Positions 55,138 to 64,000 of a DNA stretch of 64,000 nt are shown one piece after another (the stretch's first letter is position 1; the number at the start of each line of letters is the position of its first letter). The position numbers and the translations under genes are program-made. The notes under the pieces were generated by a model. It did not search any database and was not told where the DNA came from. It was given only the letters and a program-made list of their open reading frames with translations. Source of the DNA: Blakeslea trispora (Eukaryota; Mucoromycota; Mucoromycetes; Mucorales; Choanephoraceae); the NCBI GenBank assembly GCA_025331445.1, contig JAIWNE010000079.1:62001-126000 (forward strand), written 5' to 3'.

Positions 55138-55488
55138 ATGCACTTCCTCCCAATCTTCCTTACGCTTGTGTTCCTCATTGTCAACGTTGTCAGTGCTCGT
55201 ATGTATAACAGTAGCTTCATCAAAACATAAAGACATGTCATAGCTAAGTATACCTTGTTATTATTTTCTTTAGACAGACACGATATGTTCTACAAGCTCT
55301 GTTTGAAGAACGTTGGATTCAAGCCCACTTTCTTCGTTGGTAACCCTGCCAACTGTTACAGTTTCTACCGTTGTGATTACTCTAACCAAAAGTTGATTGG
55401 TCCTACTAACTGTGCTCCTGGTACTGTCTGGAGCCCTAACAAGATGTTGTGTGACTATGCCAGTGAACCATGCCGTCACCACAAATAG
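55138..55488 (+). CDS. Small secreted chitin-binding protein 2 (CBM14/peritrophin-A)
   Basis: Paralogue of the preceding gene, 91 residues. Exons 55138-55198 and 55274-55488; the intron again follows the signal peptide (IFLTLVFLIVNVVSA) in phase 1. Six cysteines in CBM14 order: KLCLKN, ANCYSFYRCD, TNCAPG, MLCDYA and EPCRHHK, with GPTNCAPGTVWSPNKMLCD very close to animal peritrophin domains. Codon choice is strongly biased to C-ending, ribosomal-gene-like codons (CTC, GTC, AAC, TTC), unlike paralogue 1, which predicts high expression. The mature protein is small and basic at its end. Chitin binding is a confident fold-based inference; biological role is unknown. Confidence 0.9.
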
Positions 55489-56435
55489 ATGTGATATAAT
55501 CAACATTTAGATATCCTCAATAAAGTGTCATGAAAGTGATTAAAAAAGAGCTGCTGTTCTTCCGTCACTGTAACAAAATGGCTTAATTAAGTGATTAGTT
55601 ATATTTCTCTCTCTTTTTTTTGGGTTCTTGAACATGTAAGAAATAGTTTTGAATACAGACATAGTAATTTGGCGTGGACAACAGAGTACTAGTTATTTAA
55701 GTAAAACATCTTGAAAAGAACTACAAACTTATAAGAGATGTGCATTCGGCTACTTCTTTATTTAGAAGTCAACTTTATGTTATTTGGGTTAATCTACCAA
55801 GTTCTATAAGTAACAATCAAGTATAATGCTTATTGCTGATAGCTCTTGAACAGTTTGAAAATTGCTATAGTAAGAAAGTGATGAGATGTTTTCTTTTCAA
55901 ATCTTTCGATTACCTATTGAATTAAAGAAATACATAGTAGGTATCTTGTTTCTTTACTGTTTGTCTGATCTTTTTATTGTTATAAATCATTGCGATTTAA
56001 ATTGGTACACAATAAAGCATCGCCCTAAATCGCTAGGATTTCTTCTTGGTAAAGTCAACTAAATCATTCGCAAATTATCTATGCTAAGGAAGTTTACGGA
56101 CAATGACTTCAATGTTGCAACTGGTATCAATTCATCCATAAGGTCCCATAATTTTTTTTTGTTTTTTTGGGTATTATTTTTCAAGAAAAAAAAATACAAG
56201 TCTTTCAAGTGAAAGAGATAGGATAGAATGCTTCAAACAATTAAGTTTTTCAATCGCATATACGCATAGATCTACTTAATTTATTAGCCGATTGTAACAC
56301 CAATATATGTGGCTTTTTGAACTGTGCAAGAATATATACTTACACGGTCACGAAAAGTTTAAAAAAAAATAGTTAAAAAGAAAGAAAAAAAGATAGACAA
56401 TAAAGTTTTTCTTTCTTTATACGATATATAAGAAA
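55489..56435. other. Intergenic spacer, 950 bp
   Basis: AT-rich DNA between CBM14 gene 2 and the nucleolin-like gene. T-rich and A-rich tracts at 56150-56195 and 56360-56395 likely belong to the nucleolin promoter/leader. No coding frame. Confidence 0.45.
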
Positions 56436-57464
56436 ATGGGAAAGTCTGTTGCTCAAACTAAAGCTGAAAAGAAGATTGAAACTGAAAGCTCAAACGAGTC
56501 TTCCAGCGAAGAATCCTCTGAAGAAGAAGTCGAGTCTAAGCAAGAATCTAACGAGGATGCAGCCTCAGAAAGTGATAATGAAAGTGAATCCTCTGCTGAA
56601 GAAGACTCAGACGATGAAGAAATGGAAGAAGGTAACTCAAACAAGCGTCAACGCTCTGATGATGAAGATGAAGAAGAAGAAGAGCGCCCCAAGAAGGTAG
56701 TCAAAGTTGAAGAAGTTACAAAGAAGGCATTTGGTGCTGAAGGATGTACTGTCTGGGTTGGCCAACTCAGCTTTGAAGCTACAACTGAGCAAATCAGCGA
56801 ACACTTTGGTCAATGTGGTGAGGTGACCGCTGTCAGACTTCGTACTGATCCAAACACTGGTCGTTCTCGTGGCTTTGCCCACATTGACTTCGCTGAAGCC
56901 TCTGGCAAAGAAGCTGCCATGAAGTTGGATGGTTCTGAATTCATGGGTCGTACTATCAAGGTTGACAATGCCAATGTTGCCACTCCTCGTGGCAAAGACA
57001 CCAACTTTGGTCCCAAGACAAAGACTGTATTCGTTGCCAACTTGGCTCACAGCTTAGATGAAGATAGTGTTCGCCAAGCATTCGAAAAGTTTGGTACTAT
57101 TGTTGGCGATGTTCGTTTGCCTTACAACAGAGAAACCGGAAAGATCCGTGGTATTGGTTACATTGAATTTGAAAATGAAGATCAAGCTGAAGCTGCTGTC
57201 AAGGGCATGAACGGTGTCAGTATCGAAGGCCGTCCTGTGCGTACCGATTTCAGTGGTGATAATGACTCGGAGAGAGTGTCCAACCGTCCTGCTCGTGGTG
57301 GATTTGGTGGCCGTGGTGGTGGTCGCGGTGGATTCGGCGGTCGTGGTGGTAACCGTGGTGGTCGTGGTGGCCGTGGCGGTAACCGTGGCGGCAGTCGTGG
57401 TGGATTTGGCGGTAACCGTGGTGGCAACCGTGGTGGTAGCCGTGGTCGTGGTGGTCGTTTCTAA
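56436..57464 (+). CDS. Nucleolin/Nsr1/Gar2-like nucleolar protein
   Basis: Nucleolar RNA-binding protein for pre-rRNA processing and ribosome assembly. Single exon, 342 residues. The N-terminal ~95 residues are Ser/Asp/Glu-rich (casein kinase 2-like SSEESSEEE runs) followed by a basic nuclear-signal stretch (NKRQRSDDED...RPKK). RRM1 has RNP2 VWVGQL and RNP1 RGFAHIDF; RRM2 has VFVANL and RGIGYIEF. The C-terminal ~60 residues are a GAR domain of RGG/GGRGG repeats, methylated in relatives. Domain order matches yeast Nsr1 and fission yeast Gar2. Biased codon use fits strong expression, and fits the ribosomal gene theme elsewhere in the window. Confidence 0.95.
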   Translation: MGKSVAQTKAEKKIETESSNESSSEESSEEEVESKQESNEDAASESDNESESSAEEDSDDEEMEEGNSNKRQRSDDEDEEEEERPKKVVKVEEVTKKAFGAEGCTVWVGQLSFEATTEQISEHFGQCGEVTAVRLRTDPNTGRSRGFAHIDFAEASGKEAAMKLDGSEFMGRTIKVDNANVATPRGKDTNFGPKTKTVFVANLAHSLDEDSVRQAFEKFGTIVGDVRLPYNRETGKIRGIGYIEFENEDQAEAAVKGMNGVSIEGRPVRTDFSGDNDSERVSNRPARGGFGGRGGGRGGFGGRGGNRGGRGGRGGNRGGSRGGFGGNRGGNRGGSRGRGGRF

Positions 57465-57728
57465 GTTATTTGTTTCATATTTTCTTTGCATATCATTGTA
57501 TCATTTCACTGTAAATTTAATAAAATAGTCTCATTATCATCATGTTAGTCATTCAAGAAAAAAAGAAATAGAATCTCCCTTACCTACAGTAGTGATACTG
57601 AATTGTCTGAGCTTGTTTACATTTATGCATCCACATTATTTTTTTTTACAGTCACATATAGACTTTTGTTGATTGAATGTCCTTTTATTTGTTCTTTTTG
57701 CTTTTTTCCCCCTCTTCAAGTATACGCT

Positions 57729-58997
57729 ATGCGCTTCAAAGCAACCCTGAATAATCCAACAGGGTTACACAGTAAGTAAAGAAATGTTAGCTGTTCTTAA
57801 CCACTTGCATTGCTTTGTTCTAATGATATATGTGTGCCTTCCTGCAGAACTCGCCCAAACATTAGAAAAGTTAGGGCAGGCATGCTTTGCAGTATTTTCA
57901 AAAACAGAGCTGCGCTTTATCACACATCAAAGCAACTCAACTGATATTCAGTCTTGGACGTAAGTAAAGCAATGAATTGATCCATGAATTATCTCATGAC
58001 CTTGATATCCTTTATACGTTGTACCTGTTTAGGGTGATGAATCCAGTAATCTATACACTTTCATTTCAATCTACATAGCTTATAATGTCTAACCTGAGTA
58101 AGTCTTGTATGTTTACAGAATTTCGTCTTCAAAGTCAGCAAGTCAACAATGAGCTCTATTTTGTGTTTGATCTCTCCAATCTCTTGTTAATCACAAAGGA
58201 CCTTGTGGATTGCACACGTATTACAGTCGGATTAAAGAGTGTGAAAGGTAATGTCAGTCTTAATTTCCGATGGATCTCCGAGGTGAGCATACCAACATGA
58301 ACATCAAGATGGAAAGTCTAAAGAAATCAATAGAGTTTTAAAGAAGGATCTATAAACGAGTCCAAGAAAGATTTGCCAATTCAGATAGTCACAGCTGAAA
58401 AGATACAGAATATTAGAAATCCTTGTACTACAGAAAGACCTGATGTAAGTCACTTTAAGGATGTTTACCAAGTAACAACTAATTCTCTTCCTTAGACTTA
58501 TATCTTACTACCTGATGTCAGTGTTCTGAAGACAACGGCTGAAAGATTCAAAGCCTTGAGTAACTGCATTACAATCTCTGCCAATATGAAAGGTGAATTC
58601 AAAATAGGAATCCAATCTCCCTTTGCAGTATGTAGTGCTAGATATGAAAACCTACAAAATCCTGAGCTAGGTAACACTCCATAAGAATGAATACATATGT
58701 ATACATAGTGAGATAAGCTTAAGCATGTATTCTCTTTTCTTAGTGGGTCATGATATAAGTGAAGGAGATCCTGAAACCTTTTCTTCAGCTTGTGTGCGAA
58801 GTGATGATTTTGTTCACTTCTTGAGCTGTACTCATCTAGAGCCCGATCATATTATTTGCAGCATTGCGGATGAAAGACAGATAGCATTCTTGGTTTTCCT
58901 CAGTATTGACACTTATCAAAATGAAGACGCTCCCTTAAGGTCTCTAAACTCACAAGACTGTCAAATTACTGTGCAGTTGCCTCTGTATTTAGAATAG
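57729..58997 (+). CDS. HUS1: HUS1, checkpoint clamp subunit (9-1-1 complex)
   Basis: PCNA-like subunit of the Rad9-Rad1-Hus1 clamp loaded at DNA damage. Seven exons: 57729-57771, 57848-57959, 58033-58045 (13 nt), 58103-58282, 58334-58444, 58496-58670, 58744-58997, giving 295 residues. Start MRFKATLNN matches the family start. LAQTLEKLGQACFAVFS and the block after W (12 residues to FTEF) align without gaps to human HUS1 as I remember it. NNELYFVFDL follows, then LLPDVSVLKTTAERFK in the linker region and HFLSCTHLEPDHIICSI in the last third. The 13-nt exon and its 57-bp intron with TCTAAC branch were placed by frame and spacing. Assignment strong, microexon moderate. Confidence 0.9.
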
Positions 58998-59412
58998 GAA
59001 AACGACTTGTATAAGCATTAGTAAACAGATTCCGTATTATGAACTCATTTCTAAATTTCTGATGTGTTATTTTACATGTCACACAGCTTCTGCCTTGTCA
59101 AATCTGACAGATGGCCTCTCTATTCCTTCATTCACCATACAGAGCTCATTGAAAGCATGGTAACCAATAACACCCTGTTTCGTTTTGTATTCGATATAGA
59201 GATAGCCTCCACTTTATTGAATGGGCCTGCACCTATAGTTGACGATGCAGCTTTATTCGGCCCTGATTTGTCCTTGAGAAACAAATATCAATCGCGTGTC
59301 CAATTTGAACTCAAAATGCTGTGTTTCTGATGCATGCTTACTATTTGAGGTAGTCCTCTCCCCTCTTTTTATTTTTTTTCTTCATCTCTCTTTTTTTTTC
59401 ATATTCAACAAG
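58998..59412. other. Spacer HUS1 to CHY gene with an orphan frame
   Basis: Contains an 88-codon plus frame (59064-59330) with no domain and no close start context. It may be part of a 3' UTR or an unrecognised small protein. T-rich tracts at 59360-59400 likely belong to the promoter of the next gene. Confidence 0.4.
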
Positions 59413-59947
59413 ATGTGCAAACATATCCTTAATGCTCAGGTAAGATGAACAATTCTTTTTTTTTTCTCTGCCTCGTTGACTTAATATCCATAAAGGTAGC
59501 TATTCGTGCCCCATGCTGCAAAAAATGGTTTGACTGTCCAGAATGTCATGCAGCTGTATCTGATCATCCTCTAAGAAAAACAAATGAAATGGTGTTTGCC
59601 TGCAAAAAGTGTAAAAAAGCATTTAGAAAGGACATTACGTGAGTGATCTACTCGATGAGTTTAATAAAACTAACTGTTATTGTTGTTGTAGAGACTATGA
59701 AGAAGAGGACGAATACTGTCCTCACTGTGACAACAAATATGTTCTTGATGCAGTTACACCTGAAGCAACACTCGGTATTGAAACAGAAGATATTCGTGTT
59801 GATAACAGGTGAGAGAAACAAGCTTGTTGTGTTAGAGGTTTACTAACTTTATCTTTTTCCAGAGTTGTGAAGGATGACAGACTTAGACCTAAGCAAGAGC
59901 AGGTTACAAGCATCTTCCAGATTGATGGATCAGATATGTTGGGTTAA
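59413..59947 (+). CDS. HOT13: CHY zinc-finger protein (Hot13-like)
   Basis: Small zinc-binding protein of the CHY-type family; yeast Hot13 of this family helps keep small Tim chaperone partners metal-free in the mitochondrial intermembrane space. Exons 59413-59439 (27 nt), 59496-59638, 59692-59808, 59863-59947 give 123 residues. Sequence begins CKHILNAQVAIRAPCCKKWF, then DCPECHAAVSDHPL, VFACKKCKKAF and CPHCDNKYV, the ordered Cys/His ligands of the CHY fold. No separate targeting peptide. The exact partner in this fungus is not known. Splice phases all agree, so the model is good. Family certain, Hot13 orthology likely. Confidence 0.87.
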
Positions 59948-60245
59948 GTCAATTTGATATTGAGCTTTAGATAGAACACACAGACTTTCTTTTTTGTTTT
60001 TGAAAATAAATATACATGTACAGTGCCTTTATATGGTCAAATAAACCTGAGATCAGTGTCTTTTCATGGCTATTTTGCAAGACAACCGAGGTTTTGCTTT
60101 AAAACGTGCTCATCAGCTTTGCTCAAGCTAATAGATTACAAATGAGGGATCTATTCGAACCACACCTTATGATAACTCTGTGGATCAGACAATGATCTAT
60201 TTACTTTATTATCTAAATTTAAAAAAGGGAAAATTAAGCTTTAAT

Positions 60246-60626
60246 CTAGGGTTCTTCCCCTCCTCCTTCTTCTTCCTCTTCTTCCTCTTCTTTGGCAGGG
60301 GCCTTGGCAGCTCGCGATGAAGGCGCAGAAGCAGCAGTGGTAGCAGCTGGATGTTGCTGACTCACTGAAGCAATAATAGTTTGGATCAGAAAATCTATCA
60401 CACTTTGAACAGCAGGATCTTTTTTGATTTGTTCAATCAGCTTTTCATTGGAACCACCGGGTGCAGCAGCACGCTTATCCATATAGATTCTGTTACCGGG
60501 ATTACTTGTGTCGTATTGTCCTAAAGAAGATGCCGGACTACCATTGGGGTAGTAATTAGGAATAGCATGCGTTTGAGAGAGAGCAAGGATTGTAAGCGAG
60601 AGATAGATAAAAAGCTTGAGTTGCAT
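60246..60626 (-). CDS. Small secreted protein with dibasic site and acidic tail
   Basis: Unrecognised protein of 126 residues, single exon, starting at MQLKLF (a second ATG lies three codons upstream). Signal peptide LFIYLSLTILALSQTHA. The mature part begins IPNYYPNGSPASS. A KR pair follows (YMDKR|AAAPGG), the type of site cut by the Golgi protease Kex2. A helical Lys/Ile segment (KLIEQIKKDPAVQSVIDFL) comes next, then an Ala-rich stretch, and the protein ends in a poly-Glu/Gly tail. No cysteines in the mature part. It could be a cell-wall or signal peptide precursor; no homology is claimed. Antisense position to nothing else; gene density is low around it. Confidence 0.65.
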   Translation of the reverse strand: MQLKLFIYLSLTILALSQTHAIPNYYPNGSPASSLGQYDTSNPGNRIYMDKRAAAPGGSNEKLIEQIKKDPAVQSVIDFLIQTIIASVSQQHPAATTAASAPSSRAAKAPAKEEEEEEEEGGGEEP

Positions 60627-60635
60627 TGGAAGCAA

Positions 60636-61665
60636 TCGAATTGAAAGAAAAAAACAAAGAGGGAAAAGATGATAACTGTCAAAAAAAGAAAAGGAAATGT
60701 TTGACTGTATTTATAGTTAGACATCTACTCCCCCAATTTCTTTTTGTTATTGCTATTATTATTTTTTCTTTACACGAAAAAAAATCAAATCATCCTTTCT
60801 ATGTTGTAGCTTGCATTAGAGAATTTCTAGAAGAGCCACCTTGAGCAAATATAAGCATTCTCCTCAATTGTGTATAGTATGCTCAACTTTGTCTTTGGAT
60901 ACTTGAAGCTTACCTTTTATATGTAATATATATATACTTCTGTTACCGAGTCAGTACATGCCTAATGCTAGCTGATTTATGCATGCCTGAATTTTCTTTA
61001 TAACAAATATAGCCTCCTTTGTTGTTATTTTTTTTTTCCAAACACTACGACTTTCAAAATAGTATCCAATGGTATTGCAGCTTTAGTCTAAGCAACCCTA
61101 ATTCACTAAAAAGAAGAATAGATTTCCCTTTTCTTGCTTAAACATGATTACAGTCTATACTGCTGAAAGGTATTTTACTTGGCTTTTATGAACCCTGTAA
61201 TACAAGATAAGCAAAGAGATAACAATGACTTGCTGATGCTCTCTATCTCTCTGTACAAAACGAGAACTGATTGCTCACTGGAGTTTTTAAATACAGTAAC
61301 CCAAACGAAAGGCATCTCATGTTTCTCCTATAACCAAACAGTTGCAAAGAAAAAAAAAGTGTATAGCATATTGATAAGGAGAAAGTAGAGAAGGAGAAAG
61401 AGGAGGAGGGAGACTATGCATACTATGTGTACTGAATGCCTATAATCGAATTGCTTTTGTCTTGCCACTCTCTCTTTTTTTTTTCTTGGTTCATTTTGAC
61501 AGAGGCAATGTGAGATCATCCTAAATAACAAACAACTAAAATAACAAATGACATTTTAGTTATCTTAAATAAAGGGTATATATTTCTTTTATTATTTATA
61601 GTCTGAGTGCAAGAAAAAAAAAAAGAGAGAAAGAAAATTACAAATATATACATGTATATGAAGAT
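60636..61665. other. Intergenic spacer, 1 kb
   Basis: Between the small secreted protein (its promoter side) and the end of the PAS kinase gene. AT-rich with (TA)n near 60926-60940 and T9 near 61030 and 61480. Short frames on both strands look random. Confidence 0.45.
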
Positions 61666-64000
61666 CTACTTCATATGAAACCAAGGGTGTTCCAATACTT
61701 GATGAACAGTCAATCGATTATCAACATTTCTGTCCAACATTTTGCGTATAAGGTCTACAGACTCTAAATACATCAAGAATTTTAGTTTCTTTGATAGATT
61801 TCAATATGCATTCAATAACCTACCTTCTGACAAAACAAAGGGTATTCTCAACTCACGCTGCATAATCTCTTCAATGTTATAAAATGGGTTTTCTCGGTAG
61901 ATAAGTGTATACAACAATGTGCCACAGGCCCAGATATCTTGAGGAGGGCCAGTATAGGTCTTTCCTTCCAGTATCTCTGGTGCAGCATAATCCAAGGTGC
62001 CAACGAAAGTTTCATACTGTTTTCCTTCTTTAACATAAGAAGCACTACCAAAATCAATCAGCCGTACACCACCCTTCAAATCTAAAATGACATTTTCGTC
62101 CTTAATATCACGATGAACAATGCGATGGTTGTGTAGATGGCTGACGGCAGAGATGATTTGTCGAAAGATGGATTTCATCTCACTTTCTGTCATTCCGCCT
62201 TCTCTGTATTCAATGTAATCAAATAAATCCATGCCTGCACCATACAAGTCCATCACTACATAATAGTTATCATCATCCTCAAAATAATCCACTTTTTATG
62301 AATCAGATATATGACAATTAGTTGTTTTCATTCAAAAGACAGAAAGGGCATACTTACACATTTCACTACAGTTGATATGTGGGATCTTTCGAAGTGTGTG
62401 GAGAACATGGATTTCCGCTGGTATGAGTCCAAGCTTACGATCGCGTGTCCAACAATCCACAAGAATCCGTGATTTTATAACGTACTTGATAACTACACGT
62501 TTCTATAGAACAAAAGGGTTACTTTCTCTTGAAATCACGAAATAAAAAAAAATGATACCTGCCTTCTCGGGATCCGATTTCAGATAAGCTAGTTTGACAA
62601 AACCATAGGCACCTTGTCCAAGCTCATCCACAATCTCATAATCTTGAATAGACAAGCCGAGAGATTGAGCAGAATATCCGCCTTTTTGAGGCCACAAGGT
62701 ATTCTTTGGTACAAAGGTACTTGTCACATCTGCTGGGCGACTTGAAAAGGAAGGACGAGAAAAACTTGTCACATTGTTGACAACGACTACTGCGGGGGTT
62801 TCTTTTGGTTTATCCTTTTGTTCTTCAAGTTGTTTCTGTCGCTCTTGTATAAATCCTAGTGAAGGTACAATGTCTAAGGTAGGTACAATCATTTTGTCTG
62901 ACTTTTTTCTATTCGCCTTTAATGTAGGTAAATTAATTGATTTGGACCGAACAACATTTGGTATTGTTGCCTCAAACTCATCGTGTTGCTTGTGTGTTTT
63001 ATCACTGCCTTCTTCCTGATTTAGTACATGTCCATGACGCTGAAGTACTGCATCTCTATCAAACATAATCCAAACAGCACATGTTGATTCGTGTTGATCG
63101 TCCAAGAGTTTAATCTGAATCTCGATATCAAGCAGCGTACCATCCCGATGTAGTGCTCTCAGTCTCGGCTTTTCATTGTTTGTTCTAAGATGGCTTTGGA
63201 GTACATCTCTACAGACCGCATTGTTAAGGATAAAGCCATGTTGCAGCAACTGGTCCTTCTCGAGACAAGACATCAAGAGAGAGAAATCAGGTACAAGTTT
63301 TGATAGAAGCATATTGTCTAGATGATCATATCCAAATAGGTGTTTTGTAAAGGTAGCTGAATCACATGACAAAATTTTACCACTTTTTCGATCGACAGTC
63401 ATCAAACTGGACAGAATTGGCATTGATGTAACACGGATCATATTAGGCTGAACGCGGTTAAGCATGACAGGAAATTGAGCATTTAATTTGGTGCGACATC
63501 CAAAAAACTTTTCTGTTGTATTGTAATGAGGTATGAGTTGTTGAATAGGCTTTCGACTCAGCTCAAGTGGTGAACTATAGCCGAGTAACTCTTGGATAGC
63601 ATATTCATCATGGTGAAAGGACTGAATACGCTCCTGTATTAAAACTTTTTCTTTAGTGTGCCTGTGTGTGAGTTTATAGATGACTGAAACAAGGCTTACT
63701 TGATCATCCAGCATAATCTTAATTGAACTTTGAAACACTTCTTCGAAAATCCATATAAAGATGGACGATCCGTTCTCATTCCTTTTTTCTTTGAGCCATA
63801 GTGAGGCTAAAGAGCGAGTGCCATCTTGCTTTAGAATAGGTGTCTATAGGGACAAGATGAGTCATCTGATCCATCTATTTCTGGGAGAGATCTTCAATAC
63901 AAACTCACCACATCACCGCAAATCAATATATTGCCATTTGTGTTCATTTGACGGGGCAATTCATCTCTTCTCTTGACAATCTTTTCCAACAAGATAGGTC
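61666..64000 (-). CDS. PAS domain-containing Ser/Thr kinase (PASK/Psk-like), 5' end cut
   Basis: Nutrient-sensing kinase coupling a PAS sensor to a Ser/Thr kinase. The N-terminus lies beyond the window. Exons seen (minus): 64000-63909, 63843-62563, 62502-62358, 62291-61824, 61763-61666. The PAS region carries GNILICGDV and IWIFEEVFQ; a second PAS-like stretch (SGKILSCDSATFTKHLFGY) follows. Kinase: glycine loop ELGQGAYGFVKLAY, VVIKYV (VAIK-like Lys), HRDIKDENVILD (catalytic loop), LIDFGSA (DFG) and GTLDYAAPEILEGKTYTG. The C-terminus is EHPWFHMK. The junction 62563/62502 is in phase only if the donor is GC (GCAGGT). Neighbours give no context. Kinase and PAS calls are firm. Confidence 0.9.

Noticed and set aside
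57054..57491. Thr-rich 145-codon minus frame and Pro/Arg-rich minus frame opposite the GAR domain
   Set aside because: Produced by the repetitive RGG codons of the nucleolin-like gene.
59064..59330. 88-codon plus frame after HUS1
   Set aside because: Could be real but has no recognisable feature; listed only within the spacer note.

Overview
This is a nuclear window from a filamentous fungus, most likely an early-diverging Mucoromycota (Mucorales-like) genome. The evidence is eukaryotic gene structure throughout: many 50-120 bp introns, mostly GT-AG with CTAAC/TTAAC-like branch points and YAG acceptors. Intergenic DNA is AT-rich with long T and A homopolymers. The gene set is fungal, including homocitrate synthase, GH125 mannosidase, AP-3 beta, HSPA12-like Hsp70 and peritrophin-type chitin-binding secreted proteins. 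There are no operons, Shine-Dalgarno sites or CRISPR arrays, and I could support no tRNA or rRNA gene. About 30 protein genes are described; splice models were built by hand from reading frame and splice consensus.

Layout. 0-5.7 kb: 5' part of RPL10 (-), a monocarboxylate-type MFS transporter (+), a UBE2T-like E2 with a long tail (+) and a peroxisomal enoyl-CoA isomerase ending in SKL (+). 6.2-8.1 kb: MoaC and MoaA homologues (-), only 45 bp apart, resembling animal MOCS1. 8.7-12.1 kb: RPL11 (-), RPS8 (-) and, divergent from RPS8, the Pol II subunit RPB4 (+). 12.2-16.2 kb: two secretory-pathway carbohydrate enzymes (-), a DXD glycosyltransferase fused to a LamG-like domain and a GH125 alpha-mannosidase. 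17.8-19.8 kb: a type-B carboxylesterase (-). 20.3-23.2 kb: a broken DDE transposon gene (-). 23.7-25.8 kb: a three-repeat Myb protein with C2H2 fingers (-).

25.8-30.9 kb is a gene-poor stretch with tandem and polypyrimidine repeats. Then come RPL9 (+), an HSPA12-type Hsp70 (-), a membrane RING protein (-), an unknown protein with a GC-AG intron (-), a TRFH/Myb telomere-repeat-binding-like factor (-), a LARGE-like GT49 (+), AP-3 beta (-), a PXA-PX sorting nexin (+), and homocitrate synthase (+). 54-55.5 kb carries two tandem small secreted CBM14 proteins (+). The end holds a nucleolin/Nsr1-like protein (+), the checkpoint clamp subunit HUS1 (+), a CHY zinc-finger protein (+), a small secreted protein (-) and a PAS kinase (-) cut by the window edge.

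Most genes are unlinked housekeeping functions. Linked exceptions are the MoaA/MoaC pair (molybdenum cofactor step 1), the two glycan enzymes, the RPS8/RPB4 divergent pair and the CBM14 duplicates. The strongest candidates for a second look are the MOCS1-like MoaA-MoaC arrangement with a possible fusion splice, the paired CBM14 secreted proteins, the Myb-zinc-finger fusion, the GT-LamG fusion, and recurrent GC-AG introns.
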